64,000 nt of DNA from Flavobacterium sp. (GCF_017985075.1 NZ_JAGNYF010000001.1:62001-126000); one strand, 5' to 3'; numbered from the stretch's first letter, positions 17,215 through 26,750 are shown. The notes: generated by a model not told the origin, from the letters alone. Translations and numbers: made by a program.

Positions 17215-18374
17215 TATTTTACTTCACTAATTACTCTAATTGAATTCTTTACTTCTTCGGCAATTTTTCTGGCTGCTGCCATATCTTCATTTACAATCGT
17301 AACGTGTCCCATTTTTCTGAATGGTCTTGTTTCTTTTTTACCATAAATATGAGGTGTCACGCCATCAATTGCCATTATTTTTTCGATGTTTTCATAAATT
17401 ACAGGTCCAGAAAAGCCTTCTTCACCCACCAAATTTACCATAATTCCAGCTACTTTACTATCTGTATTTCCTAAAGGTAAGTTTAACACCGAACGCAAAT
17501 GGTTTTCAAATTGCGAAGTATAACTTGCTTCAATAGTGTGATGTCCTGAATTATGTGGTCTTGGCGCGACTTCGTTTACTAAAATATCGTCGTTTTCTGT
17601 TTGAAACATTTCTACAGCTAATAAACCAATATGATTAAAGGCTTTTGAAACTTGAAGTGCTATTTCAATTGCTAATTGTGCTACTTTTTCATCAATTCTG
17701 GCTGGACAAATTACATATTCCACCTGATTGGCTTCTGGATGAAATTCCATTTCCACAACAGGATAGGTTTTAATATCACCGTATGCATTTCGGGCAACAA
17801 TCACGGCTAACTCATTTTTAAACGGTACCATTTCTTCTGCAATGCATTCTACTTCAGGTAAATGTAATAAATCCATTGTAGAACGACAAATTTTCACGCC
17901 ATTTCCATCATATCCAAATTGGGCGCATTTCCAAACAAAAGGAAATTCTAATTCGTCTTTTTCTAATGCTTTTTTTAAATCATTTAAATCTACAAAACGC
18001 TGGTGTTTTGATGTTGGAATATTGTTTTCAACATAAAAATCTTTTTGTTTTCCTTTATTCTGAATTAATCTTAAGGTTTTAGGTGATGGATATACAATAT
18101 GTCCTTCTTCTTCCAATTTTTCTAATGCGTCTAAATTTACATTTTCAATTTCAATGGTAAGGGCATCACACATTTTACCAAATTGGTAAACGGTTTCGTA
18201 ATCTAACAAACTTCCAACAAAAAATTTAGTTGCTCCATACTGCGCTGGCGCTTCGTTACTTGGGTCTAAAACGAAAGTAGTGATATCAAATTTTCGGGTT
18301 TCTGTCAAAAGCATTTTACCCAATTGACCGCCACCTAAAATACCTAATTTAAAATCTGAAGAAAAATAATTCAT
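17214..18374 (-). CDS. purK: 5-(carboxyamino)imidazole ribonucleotide synthase
   Basis: ATP-grasp PurK of 386 aa, normal length. It starts near LGILGGGQLGKMLLTETRKF (nucleotide-binding fold) and carries DYETVYQFGKMCDALTIEIENVN, FPFVWKCAQFGYDGNGVKI (ATP-grasp loop), ELAVIVARNAYGD and NEVAPRPHNSGHHTIEA. It carboxylates AIR to N5-CAIR using ATP and bicarbonate, the step before PurE. The bases immediately before its ATG are a (CAA)9 tract, so there is no ribosome-binding sequence in the normal sense. Confidence 0.97.
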   Translation of the reverse strand: MNYFSSDFKLGILGGGQLGKMLLTETRKFDITTFVLDPSNEAPAQYGATKFFVGSLLDYETVYQFGKMCDALTIEIENVNLDALEKLEEEGHIVYPSPKTLRLIQNKGKQKDFYVENNIPTSKHQRFVDLNDLKKALEKDELEFPFVWKCAQFGYDGNGVKICRSTMDLLHLPEVECIAEEMVPFKNELAVIVARNAYGDIKTYPVVEMEFHPEANQVEYVICPARIDEKVAQLAIEIALQVSKAFNHIGLLAVEMFQTENDDILVNEVAPRPHNSGHHTIEASYTSQFENHLRSVLNLPLGNTDSKVAGIMVNLVGEEGFSGPVIYENIEKIMAIDGVTPHIYGKKETRPFRKMGHVTIVNEDMAAARKIAEEVKNSIRVISEVK

Positions 18375-18377
18375 TAG

Positions 18378-18404
18378 TTGTTGTTGTTGTTGTTGTTGTT
18401 GTTG
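18378..18404 (-). repeat. (CAA)9 trinucleotide repeat directly upstream of purK
   Basis: Nine perfect TTG units on the plus strand, read as (CAA)9 on the purK strand, end 3 bases before the ATG (CAA then CTA then ATG). The tract occupies the position of a Shine-Dalgarno sequence. It gives an unstructured leader whose length could vary by slippage. Confidence 0.9.
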
Positions 18405-18449
18405 TGTTTGTGCAAAGATACTAATTTGAATTTGTTTCGCAATTAGCCG

Positions 18450-18983
18450 TTATTTTAGTTTTTCTAAAATATCTTTTGCAGCCGCTCGATACGCTGCGGA
18501 ATGTTTAAAATAGTCTTGTGAAAGTATCGTTTTTAGTGTTTCGTTAATCCATAGATGCTTTTTTCCGAAGTGATACAAAGTTCTCATAGAGTATGCCTTT
18601 GCTGCTACTTTTTCATCCCGAATTAACCAGTCTAAACAGGTTTCAATAATTTTTGTTTCTTGGTTTTCTGTTAGTTTTATTGTTTTCGATTTCGATAAAA
18701 ACAAACATATTTTAGAAACGGGTCTAATAGCAGAATGATTTTTGTATTGCCCTATTTTTTCTATAAATTCATTAATATATGGTAGAATTAGTTCTAATTT
18801 AATTTCGAAAATTAATTCTAATGACCAACACGCTTTATTATGAATTTTATCTTTTTCATTAAGACCAATTTCCAATAAATATTGCAATTTTTCTGGATGT
18901 TGAAATACATAATCGCGAATAAATTCTCGACTTATTCGATGTGCAGTACTTTCCGATAGCAGTTTATAAAATGCTTGATCCAT
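18450..18983 (-). CDS. HEAT-like helical protein, unknown function
   Basis: A 177-residue, strongly helical protein starting MDQAFYKLLSESTAHRI (the frame is open six codons farther). Repeating helical pairs such as NKACWSLELIFEIKLELILPYINEF and KVAAKAYSMRTLYHFGKKH resemble HEAT or DNA-alkylation-repair-type repeats, suggesting a scaffold or binding protein. No catalytic motif, signal or membrane segment is visible. It is divergent from adk and is upstream of purK on the same strand, with 75 bases between them. Confidence 0.6.
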   Translation of the reverse strand: MDQAFYKLLSESTAHRISREFIRDYVFQHPEKLQYLLEIGLNEKDKIHNKACWSLELIFEIKLELILPYINEFIEKIGQYKNHSAIRPVSKICLFLSKSKTIKLTENQETKIIETCLDWLIRDEKVAAKAYSMRTLYHFGKKHLWINETLKTILSQDYFKHSAAYRAAAKDILEKLK

Positions 18984-19047
18984 CGATGTAAAAATAATCA
19001 ATTTTTAAAAAAACACATAATAATGTTTTTATATGTTTAATAGTTTG

Positions 19048-19055
19048 TAAATTTG
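19048..19055 (+). promoter_or_regulatory. Promoter -7 element for adk
   Basis: TAAATTTG matches TAnnTTTG, 26 bases before the adk ATG at 19082. It supports the downstream start, because the earlier in-frame ATG-like codon at 19055 falls inside the element. Confidence 0.5.
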
Positions 19056-19081
19056 TGGTTTATTTTAACTTTAACAACACA

Positions 19082-19654
19082 ATGATTAATATTGTTTTAT
19101 TCGGAAAACCAGGCGCTGGTAAAGGAACTCAAGCAGAATTTTTAAAAGAAAAATATTCGTTAACGCATTTATCTACAGGCGATATTTTTAGATTTAACAT
19201 TAAAAACGAAACAGAATTGGGCTTATTGGCCAAAACCTATATGGATAAAGGTGATTTGGTTCCAGATTCTGTTACCATTCAAATGTTACAAAGTGAAGTA
19301 GAAAAAAACAGTCAATCAAGAGGTTTTTTGTTTGATGGTTTTCCAAGAACAATTGCTCAAGCAGAAGCTTTAGATGCTTTTTTAACGTCAAAAAACGAAG
19401 AAATTACAGCAACAGTTGCATTAGAAGCAGATGATGAAATTTTAGTAAAACGTTTGTTAGAAAGAGGAAAAACTTCAGGCAGACCAGACGATCAAGACGA
19501 AGAAAAAATTAGAAACAGATACCAAGAATATAACGAAAAAACAGCACCTTTAATGTCGTATTACGAGGCACAAGGAAAGTTTTATGCTGTAAATGGAATA
19601 GGTTCGATTGAAGAAATTACAGAACGATTAAGTACAATAATCGATAAATTTTAA
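19082..19654 (+). CDS. adk: Adenylate kinase
   Basis: A 190-residue short-type adenylate kinase. The P-loop is GKPGAGKGTQ, followed by LSTGDIFR, DGFPRTIAQAEAL and LLERGKTSGRPDDQDEEKIRNR; the LID is the short form without a zinc site. It interconverts ATP plus AMP with 2 ADP. The start at 19082 (MINIVLFGKPGAG) is the family start. The CBS/CorC gene begins 31 bases downstream, and obgE follows that. Confidence 0.97.
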   Translation: MINIVLFGKPGAGKGTQAEFLKEKYSLTHLSTGDIFRFNIKNETELGLLAKTYMDKGDLVPDSVTIQMLQSEVEKNSQSRGFLFDGFPRTIAQAEALDAFLTSKNEEITATVALEADDEILVKRLLERGKTSGRPDDQDEEKIRNRYQEYNEKTAPLMSYYEAQGKFYAVNGIGSIEEITERLSTIIDKF

Positions 19655-19685
19655 GTACATTGCATTTAATTCAACTATATAAAAA

Positions 19686-20960
19686 TTGGAAATAGTCATA
19701 ATATTCTTGTTGATACTGCTCAATGGAATTTTCTCTATGTCAGAGATCGCACTCATATCAGCAAGAAAAAATAGGTTAGAAACCGCCGCCAAAAAAGGCA
19801 ACACGAGTGCAAAAACAGCTTTAGATTTAGCCAATTCACCTAACAAATTTTTGTCTACGGTACAAATTGGTATTACCTTAATTGGTATTTTAACTGGTAT
19901 TTATTCTGGCGATAAAATAACAACAGATGTTGAAACTTTTTTTGCAACCTATACATTAACTTTTCCATATGCTCACACTTTAGCAGTTAGTGTTGTTGTT
20001 GTGATTTTAACTTTCTTTTCCTTAGTATTTGGCGAATTATTACCAAAAAGAATTGGGCTAAATTATCCTGAAACCATTGCTAAGTCTGTAGCCGTTCCAA
20101 TGAAAGTAATGTCTATTGTTACAGCACCATTTATATGGTTATTAACTACTTCTACAGATTTTATTTTAAAAATATTTAAGATAAAACCAACCGCAGATGG
20201 CAAGGTTACTGAAGAAGAAATAAAAGCCATTATTAAAGAAGGTACTGAAGTAGGAGAAGTTCAAGAAATTGAGCAAGATATTGTGGAACGCGTATTTCAT
20301 ATTGGCGATAGAAAAGTAAATTCTTTAATGACGCACAGAAAAAGCATTGTTTATTTGGCTTTAGATGAAAGTTATGAAGAATTAAAAGCAAAAATTTTAG
20401 ACGAGTTGCATTCTGTATATCCTGTTTGTAATGAAAATTTGGATGAAGTTATAGGCGTAGTTTTATTAAAAGATTTATTTGCAAATATTGAAAAAGGCGA
20501 TTTCGATTTACAGAAAATTATGATTGAGCCGGTATATTTTATTGAACATACTTCGGCTTATAAAGCATTAGAAAATTTTAAAAAGTCTAAAATTCATTAT
20601 GCATTGGTTACAGATGAATATGGCGTTTTTCAAGGAATTATTACATTAAATGACATTTTAGAAGCATTAGTAGGTGACGCAGCCGATTTTTCTGATGAAG
20701 AATATCAATTACTGGCAAGAGAAGACGGAACTTGGTTAGTGGATGGACAATATTCATTACACGATTTTATGACGTATTTCGATTTAGATGATATGCTTAA
20801 TGATTACGAGGTTACTACTGTTAGTGGTTTGATTATTACGGAATTAGGTAGTATTCCAAAACAAGGCGAAAAGCTAATATGGAATAAATTAGAATTTGAA
20901 GTGATGGATATGGATGGCGTTAAAATTGATAAAATTTTAATAAAAGCACTTACGGAATAA
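19686..20960 (+). CDS. CNNM/CorC-type (hemolysin family) membrane protein
   Basis: A 424-residue protein with an N-terminal DUF21/CNNM membrane domain (residues 1 to about 180, including NGIFSMSEIALISARKNRLE and FGELLPKRIGLNYPE), a CBS pair (about 200-330, with LMTHRKSIVYL and YALVTDEYGVFQGIITLNDIL), and a C-terminal CorC_HlyC domain (about 335-424). Relatives are linked to magnesium or cobalt handling; the hemolysin name is historical. The start is TTG at 19686, directly giving MEIVIIFLLILLNG. It sits between adk and obgE on the same strand. Confidence 0.88.
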   Translation: MEIVIIFLLILLNGIFSMSEIALISARKNRLETAAKKGNTSAKTALDLANSPNKFLSTVQIGITLIGILTGIYSGDKITTDVETFFATYTLTFPYAHTLAVSVVVVILTFFSLVFGELLPKRIGLNYPETIAKSVAVPMKVMSIVTAPFIWLLTTSTDFILKIFKIKPTADGKVTEEEIKAIIKEGTEVGEVQEIEQDIVERVFHIGDRKVNSLMTHRKSIVYLALDESYEELKAKILDELHSVYPVCNENLDEVIGVVLLKDLFANIEKGDFDLQKIMIEPVYFIEHTSAYKALENFKKSKIHYALVTDEYGVFQGIITLNDILEALVGDAADFSDEEYQLLAREDGTWLVDGQYSLHDFMTYFDLDDMLNDYEVTTVSGLIITELGSIPKQGEKLIWNKLEFEVMDMDGVKIDKILIKALTE

Positions 20961-21059
20961 GTAGTTGCATTCGCAGTTTTTAGTCTGCATAAAAATTAAA
21001 AATTAATAATTTAGAATGGTTTCAGTTGGTTTTACAACTGAAAGCTAAAATACAAGAAA

Positions 21060-22067
21060 ATGACTGAAGGAAATTTCGTAGACTACGTAAAAATATATGT
21101 TGCATCTGGTAAAGGTGGTAAGGGTTCTTCTCACTTACACAGAGAAAAATTTATTGAAAAAGGTGGTCCAGATGGTGGAGACGGTGGTCGTGGTGGTCAT
21201 GTGATTATTAAAGGTAGTAAAAATTTATGGACCTTGTTTCATTTGAAATTTTTGCGACATGTGAAATCAGGTCACGGTGGAGATGGAGGGAGCAGTAGAA
21301 GTACCGGACATGATGGAGAAGATAAATTTATAGAAGTTCCTTTAGGGACAGTAATAAAAGACAAAGAAACGGGTGAAATATTATTCGAAATTACAGAAGA
21401 TGGCGAAACAAAAATTTTAGCTCGTGGCGGTAAAGGTGGTTTAGGTAACTGGAATTTCAGAAGTTCTACTAACCAAACGCCTCGTTATGCACAACCTGGA
21501 ATACCTGGTGAGGAAGTTGATGTTATTTTAGAATTAAAAGTTCTAGCGGATGTAGGATTAGTAGGTTTTCCAAATGCTGGAAAATCGACTTTATTATCTG
21601 TTTTAACTTCTGCAAAACCAAAAATTGCAGATTATGCATTTACTACTTTAAAGCCAAATTTAGGAATTGTTGCTTACAGAGATTTTCAATCCTTTGTAAT
21701 TGCAGATATTCCTGGAATTATTGAAGGTGCAGCCGAAGGTAAAGGGTTAGGGCATTATTTTTTAAGACATATTGAAAGAAATTCTACGTTATTATTTTTA
21801 GTTCCTGCGGATGCAGATGACATAAAGAAAGAATACGAAATTCTTCTTGATGAATTAAGACGATATAATCCAGAAATGTTAGATAAAGACAGGTTGTTAG
21901 TGATTTCTAAATGCGATATGTTAGACGACGAATTACAAAAAGAAATGAAACAACAATTAGATAAAGAACTTAAAGGTTTAGATTATATGTTTATTTCATC
22001 TGTTGCCCAACAAGGATTAACAGAATTGAAAGATAAATTGTGGAAAATGTTAAATGTGGAAAATTAA
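21060..22067 (+). CDS. obgE: Obg family GTPase
   Basis: A 335-residue Obg/CgtA GTPase. The glycine-rich Obg fold (about residues 1-160, [18 protein letters not shown] and [14 protein letters not shown]) precedes the G domain with G1 [10 protein letters not shown]3 DIPGIIEGA and G4 SKCD. The variable C-terminal extension found in some relatives is short or absent. It is an essential ribosome-assembly and stress-response GTPase. A terminator follows directly. Confidence 0.97.
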   Translation: MTEGNFVDYVKIYVASGKGGKGSSHLHREKFIEKGGPDGGDGGRGGHVIIKGSKNLWTLFHLKFLRHVKSGHGGDGGSSRSTGHDGEDKFIEVPLGTVIKDKETGEILFEITEDGETKILARGGKGGLGNWNFRSSTNQTPRYAQPGIPGEEVDVILELKVLADVGLVGFPNAGKSTLLSVLTSAKPKIADYAFTTLKPNLGIVAYRDFQSFVIADIPGIIEGAAEGKGLGHYFLRHIERNSTLLFLVPADADDIKKEYEILLDELRRYNPEMLDKDRLLVISKCDMLDDELQKEMKQQLDKELKGLDYMFISSVAQQGLTELKDKLWKMLNVEN

Positions 22068-22073
22068 TATTTT

Positions 22074-22105
22074 AAAAGCGATTTGGTTTTCAAAACGCTT
22101 TTTTT
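22074..22105 (+). terminator. Intrinsic terminator after obgE
   Basis: AAAAGCG and CGCTTTT arms (22074-22080 and 22096-22102) flank a 15-base loop and are followed by a T run. It begins 7 bases after the obgE stop. Confidence 0.7.
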
Positions 22106-22188
22106 ATGTAAAAAGTTAAAATTTTCTTAACAACTTTTATTGATTACATAAATTTTAGATTTTATTTTAAAAATAAAGTATATTCGCA

Positions 22189-22196
22189 TCACAAAA
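22189..22196 (+). promoter_or_regulatory. Promoter -7-like element for the S46 peptidase gene
   Basis: TATATTCG differs from TAnnTTTG at one position and lies 52 bases before the ATG. Weak support only. Confidence 0.3.
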
Positions 22197-22248
22197 AAGA
22201 AACTATTTTATAAAATCCGTAAAGATTTTAAATTTAAATTATCAAATT

Positions 22249-24396
22249 ATGAAAAAAATTATTTTATCCTTAGTTGCTGGAATTATGCTGATGCCAATGA
22301 GCGTTAAAGCAGATGAAGGTATGTGGTTTTTAATGTTCATTGAACGTTTAAATCACCGCGATATGCAAAAAATGGGATTACAATTAACTCCACAAGAAAT
22401 TTACAGCATTAACAACCACAGTTTAAAAGATGCTATTGTGCAGTTTAACGGCGGTTGTACCGCAGAATTAATCTCAAAAGATGGTTTGGTATTAACCAAT
22501 CATCACTGTGGATATGATGCGATTGCAGAATTATCATCAGCAGAAAAAAATTATTTAAAAGACGGATATTGGGCAGCAAATAGAAAAGAAGAATTAAAAC
22601 CTTCGAGTTTATTTGTGCGTTTCTTTGTTCGTATGGACGATTGTTCAAAAAGAATTTTATCAGTTGTGACACCAGGAATGAGTGAAGCTGAAAGAGAAAA
22701 AGCAATCAATCAAGAAATTGCTAAAATTGAAAAAGAAAACAATGAAGGCGGAAAATATACCGTTTCAGTTCGTCCATTTTTTCAAGGAAATGAATATTAC
22801 TATTTCGTATATCAAGATTATAAAGATGTTCGTTTAGTAGGTACGCCTCCAGAAAGCTTAGGAAAATTTGGTGGAGATACAGACAACTGGGAATGGCCAC
22901 GTCATACTGCAGATTTTTCTATGTTTAGAATTTATGCAGACGCTAACGGAAATCCAGCAGAATATTCTGTAAACAATGTTCCGTTAAACCCTAAACATCA
23001 CTTGCCAGTTAATTTAAGCGGTGTTAAAGAAAACGATTTTGCTATGATTTTAGGATATCCAGGTCGTACAAATCGTTGGATGCCAGCTGGTGGAATTGAG
23101 CAAAACGTAAAATTTGCATACCCTGCTTGGGTAGAAGGTTCTAAAACTGGAATGGACAATATGAAAAAATATATGGTTCAATCTGATGCTTTAAATTTAG
23201 TGTATGCTTCTAAATTTGCAGGAGTTGCGAATTACTGGAAAAACCGTCAAGGTATGATAGATGCCTTAACAAAATTTGGAACAGCAAAATCTAAAGCAGC
23301 TCAAGAAGCTAAATTTAATACTTGGGCAAATCAACCAGCCAATCAAGCTAAATACGGTAATGTTGTAGCTACAATCAACAAATATTATGACATGACGAAT
23401 GAAAAATCGCGTCATGACAATTATTTACAACAGTTATTCAGAACGTCTGCTTTTGGAACAATTAGCAGATCTTTAGGAAGACAATTAGAAATGTATACTA
23501 AAGCAGATGCAGCTAAACGCACTGAAATGGCTCCAGCTATTGAAGAGATGGCAAACGAAATGTTTAAGGAATTACATATTCCTGCTGAAAAAGATATATT
23601 AGCTGCTCAGTTGGCTTTATACGCTAAAAAAGCAGGTTATGCATTAGCGCCAACAGTAGAAAAATTAGCAAAAGAAAATAATGGTGATTTTACAAATTAT
23701 GTAGCTTCAGCTTTTGATGCAAGTATTTTTACTTCAATTGAAAAAATTAAAGCTTACTTAGCAAATCCAAACGATGTAACTTTAACAAGCGACCCTTTAT
23801 ATGTTTTATCAAATGATTTAACAGCACATATTGGTAAAAGAAGTGACGAGTTAATGAAAGCGCAAAACGATTTTGGTGCGTCTTTCCGTTTATTAGTTGA
23901 AGGTTTAAGAGAATCTAAAATTGGTACTACTTTATATCCAGATGCGAATTCAACGTTACGTTTAACGTATGGAAAAGTTCGTTCATTACCAGCTGATAAA
24001 AGAAATGATGCAACTGTAAATAATTACACCACTTTAGCGGGACAAGTAAAAAAATACAAAAAAGGTGATTTAGAATTCGATTTACCTTCAAAAGTATTAG
24101 ACATGAATGCTAAAAAAGAATTCGGTCGTTATGCAGATAAAGATGGTTCTTTACACGTTTGTTTCTTAACCGACAACGATATTACAGGTGGTAACTCAGG
24201 TTCTCCAGTATTAAACGGAAAAGGAGAATTAATCGGTTTGGCTTTTGATGGAAACATTGAAGCGATGGCTGGAGATGTTATTTTTGATCAAAAGTTACAA
24301 AGAACAATTAACGTAGATATTCGTTATGTGCTTTGGGTAATTGAAAATTTCTCTGGTGCAAAACACATTGTAGACGAAATGACTTTAGTGAAATAA
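22249..24396 (+). CDS. S46-family dipeptidyl-peptidase (DPP7-like)
   Basis: A 715-residue exported serine peptidase. The signal peptide MKKIILSLVAGIMLMPMSVKA precedes mature DEGMWF, the usual N-terminus of the family. The catalytic His is in LTNHHCGYDAI and the Ser in GGNSGSPVLNG; the Asp is expected in the region around FGGDTDNWEWPRHTADFS. It removes N-terminal dipeptides in the periplasm. Eighteen residues after the catalytic Ser stands Gly (GLAFDGNIEAM). As I recall, Gly here marks DPP7-type enzymes with hydrophobic P1 preference, and Arg marks acidic-specific DPP11. No type IX sorting domain is present. Confidence 0.9.
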   Translation: MKKIILSLVAGIMLMPMSVKADEGMWFLMFIERLNHRDMQKMGLQLTPQEIYSINNHSLKDAIVQFNGGCTAELISKDGLVLTNHHCGYDAIAELSSAEKNYLKDGYWAANRKEELKPSSLFVRFFVRMDDCSKRILSVVTPGMSEAEREKAINQEIAKIEKENNEGGKYTVSVRPFFQGNEYYYFVYQDYKDVRLVGTPPESLGKFGGDTDNWEWPRHTADFSMFRIYADANGNPAEYSVNNVPLNPKHHLPVNLSGVKENDFAMILGYPGRTNRWMPAGGIEQNVKFAYPAWVEGSKTGMDNMKKYMVQSDALNLVYASKFAGVANYWKNRQGMIDALTKFGTAKSKAAQEAKFNTWANQPANQAKYGNVVATINKYYDMTNEKSRHDNYLQQLFRTSAFGTISRSLGRQLEMYTKADAAKRTEMAPAIEEMANEMFKELHIPAEKDILAAQLALYAKKAGYALAPTVEKLAKENNGDFTNYVASAFDASIFTSIEKIKAYLANPNDVTLTSDPLYVLSNDLTAHIGKRSDELMKAQNDFGASFRLLVEGLRESKIGTTLYPDANSTLRLTYGKVRSLPADKRNDATVNNYTTLAGQVKKYKKGDLEFDLPSKVLDMNAKKEFGRYADKDGSLHVCFLTDNDITGGNSGSPVLNGKGELIGLAFDGNIEAMAGDVIFDQKLQRTINVDIRYVLWVIENFSGAKHIVDEMTLVK

Positions 24397-24415
24397 TTTA
24401 CTTAAAGTTACAAAT

Positions 24416-24450
24416 AAAAAAAGAGTCTCGAGAAATCGGGACTCTTTTTT
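24416..24450 (+). terminator. Intrinsic terminator after the S46 peptidase gene
   Basis: GAGTCTCGA-GAAA-TCGGGACTC forms a 9-base-pair stem with one G-T pair and a GAAA tetraloop, flanked by A and T runs. Confidence 0.85.
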
Positions 24451-24564
24451 GTTTTCTATAGTTTTAATTGTTATCCTGAGCTTGTCCAAAGATTGGGCGT
24501 TCCCTTTCAGGTCGTGCTGTCCACTATATCTTTTTAATTTTGTTGCCTTTCTTTAGTCGTAAAA

Positions 24565-24646
24565 GTTATCTTCGAGAACCTCAGATAACGTTTACTTTCA
24601 TAAATAATAGTTGTTTTGTTGCCTGAGGCACTCGAAGGCAACAAAA
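24565..24646. repeat. Pair of hairpins with a conserved loop and different stems
   Basis: Hairpin one is GTTATC-loop-GATAAC (24565-24589) with loop TTCGAGAACCTCA. Hairpin two is an 11-base-pair stem (24614-24624 with 24636-24646); its inner 13-base loop TGAGGCACTCGAA is the near-exact reverse complement of the first loop. A third copy is at 42824-42848. This is a REP/BIME-like arrangement. Confidence 0.65.
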
Positions 24647-24773
24647 TAAAAAAGGATGCCGTTCCCATCACTAACGCAAATCCGTTTTCAAAACAAAAGA
24701 AAGTCAACACAATCTTGTCATGCTGAAAGCATCTTTTTTTTCATTGAATTGTAAAACGTTTTGGAATTATTTT

Positions 24774-26687
24774 TTAAACCAAATTATCAATTTCCTCCTG
24801 AACCATTTCCCAATCTGAAAGTAGTTTATCTAATTCCGATTTTTTCTTGTTGTACGCTGTGAAAAAAGATGCGTTTTCTATATGTTTGTCGTAATTTGAA
24901 GCTAATTCTTTATCATCGCTTTGAATGTCAATTTCTAATTGTTTAATTTGACTTTCAATTTTTGATAATCTATTTTGTAACGATTTGTTTTTCTTTTGGT
25001 CTTCGTAAGAAGCTTTAGAATTTTGGTTAGCAGAATCTTCTTTTTTCTCAATATCCTTTTTTTCAACTTCACGCATGTTTTCTAAATTGCGTTGTTCTAA
25101 AAAGTAATTGATATCGCCTAAATATTCTTTAATTTTTTGATCTTTAAATTCATACACCAAATTCGACATGTCTTGTAAAAAATCCCTATCGTGAGAAACG
25201 AGTAGGAGCGTGCCTTCATATTTTTGAAGTGCGGCTTTTAAAACATTTTTTGATTTAATATCTAAGTGATTAGTTGGCTCATCCATTACCAAAACGTTAA
25301 TGGGTTGTAATAATAATTTACATAAAGCCAAACGGTTTCTTTCGCCTCCAGAAAGTACTTTTACTTTTTTCTCCACATCATCACCACGAAACAAAAACGA
25401 CCCCAGCATATCTCTAACTTTTGCTCTATTGGTATCCGTTGCGGCATCTTCCATGGTTTGCAATAACGTAATCTCACCATCTAAATACTCTGCCTGATTT
25501 TGTGCAAAATAACCCACTTGAACATTATGACCTAATTTTATGGAACCTTCAAATTCAAATTCGTTCACAATTGCTTTTATAAAAGTCGATTTTCCTTGCC
25601 CGTTCTGACCTACAAATGCAATTTTACTACCACGTTCCACTAAAAGTGAAATGTCTTTTAAAATCGTATTGTCTCCATAGGCTTTTGTTACGTGTTCGGC
25701 TTCGATAACTACTCTTCCAGGTACTTTTGAAACGGGAAATGAAATATTCATCACGGAATTGTCGTCTTCATCCACTTCAATTCGTTCTACCTTATCTAAT
25801 TTTTTTATTAAAGATTGTGCCATCGAGGCTTTAGAAGCTTTGGCTCTAAATTTTTCAATTAATTTTTCGGTTTCTTCAATTTTCTTGGCTTGATTTTTTT
25901 GAGTCGCCAATTGTTTTTCACGAATTTCATGACGTAATTCTAAATATTGCGAATACGGTTTATTGAAATCATACGCTTTTCCTAATGAAATTTCTATAGT
26001 ACGATTCGTAACATTGTCTAAAAACATTTTATCGTGCGATACAATAACTACTACTCCAGGATAATTTCGTAAAAAACTTTCCAACCAAATGATACTTTCT
26101 ATATCCAAGTGATTGGTAGGTTCATCTAATAAGAGAATATCGTTGGCTTGAAGCAATAGTTTTGCCAATTCAATACGCATACGCCATCCTCCAGAAAACG
26201 TTTCTGTTTGGTTGTTAAATACGTCTCGCTTAAATCCTAAACCTAATAATATTTTTTCTGTATCACCCACATAATTATAACCTCCTAAAAGTTCAAATCT
26301 ATGAGTGTAATCTGATAAATCTTCAATAATTTGAGAATACGCTTCACTTTCATAATCGGTTCTAGTTACCAATTGATGATTGATTTCCTCTAATTTTTTC
26401 TCAACTTCTTTAATATCTGTAAACGCTTGATACGCTTCTTCTAAAACCGTTCTTCCTGCTTCAAAATCGATATCTTGTCGTAAAAATCCAATTCTTACCT
26501 CTTTTTCTGTGGCAATTTGTCCCGAATCTGGTTTAAAATCGCCAGCTAAAATTTTCAACATGGTCGATTTTCCTGCTCCGTTTTTACCTACTAAACCGAC
26601 TCTGTCGCCAGCGCCCATTCTAAAAGTAACTTCTTCAAATAAATACGTTCCACCAAAGGAAACAGAAAGATTATGTATATTCAGCAT
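24774..26687 (-). CDS. ABC-F family ATP-binding protein
   Basis: A 637-residue soluble protein with two ABC domains and no membrane segment. Walker A motifs are GKNGAGKST and GQNGQGKST, the signatures SGGWRMRIELAKLLL and SGGERNRLALCKLLL, and the Walker B regions LLLDEPTNHLDIES and LVMDEPTNHLDIKS. The linker between the domains and a C-terminal coiled coil (about residues 540-637) are as in Uup/YdiF-type ABC-F proteins, which act on the ribosome during translation. The precise subtype is not assigned. It is divergent from the DUF983 gene. Confidence 0.93.
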   Translation of the reverse strand: MLNIHNLSVSFGGTYLFEEVTFRMGAGDRVGLVGKNGAGKSTMLKILAGDFKPDSGQIATEKEVRIGFLRQDIDFEAGRTVLEEAYQAFTDIKEVEKKLEEINHQLVTRTDYESEAYSQIIEDLSDYTHRFELLGGYNYVGDTEKILLGLGFKRDVFNNQTETFSGGWRMRIELAKLLLQANDILLLDEPTNHLDIESIIWLESFLRNYPGVVVIVSHDKMFLDNVTNRTIEISLGKAYDFNKPYSQYLELRHEIREKQLATQKNQAKKIEETEKLIEKFRAKASKASMAQSLIKKLDKVERIEVDEDDNSVMNISFPVSKVPGRVVIEAEHVTKAYGDNTILKDISLLVERGSKIAFVGQNGQGKSTFIKAIVNEFEFEGSIKLGHNVQVGYFAQNQAEYLDGEITLLQTMEDAATDTNRAKVRDMLGSFLFRGDDVEKKVKVLSGGERNRLALCKLLLQPINVLVMDEPTNHLDIKSKNVLKAALQKYEGTLLLVSHDRDFLQDMSNLVYEFKDQKIKEYLGDINYFLEQRNLENMREVEKKDIEKKEDSANQNSKASYEDQKKNKSLQNRLSKIESQIKQLEIDIQSDDKELASNYDKHIENASFFTAYNKKKSELDKLLSDWEMVQEEIDNLV

Positions 26688-26706
26688 GTTTTTTTCTAAT
26701 AAGGTG

Positions 26707-26741
26707 CAAAAGTACTATACTTATTTTACCTTTACATCAAA
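26707..26741 (-). promoter_or_regulatory. Promoter for the ABC-F gene
   Basis: TACTTTTG (26707-26714, minus strand) fits TAnnTTTG 19 bases before the ATG, with TTTG at 26738-26741 at a 23-base spacing. It overlaps the leader of the divergent DUF983 gene. Confidence 0.5.
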
Positions 26742-26750
26742 ATAGTAAAA

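Larger units (their letters stand above)
24397..24773. other. Intergenic region built of a terminator and several small hairpin repeats
   Basis: No gene was seen. It holds the S46 gene terminator, then CCTGAGCTTGTCCAAAGATTGGG-type sequence, two hairpins with a shared 13-base loop (24565-24589 and 24614-24646), and a TCATGCTGAAAGCATCTTT segment. It looks like a pile-up of dispersed repeats between convergent genes. Confidence 0.55.
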
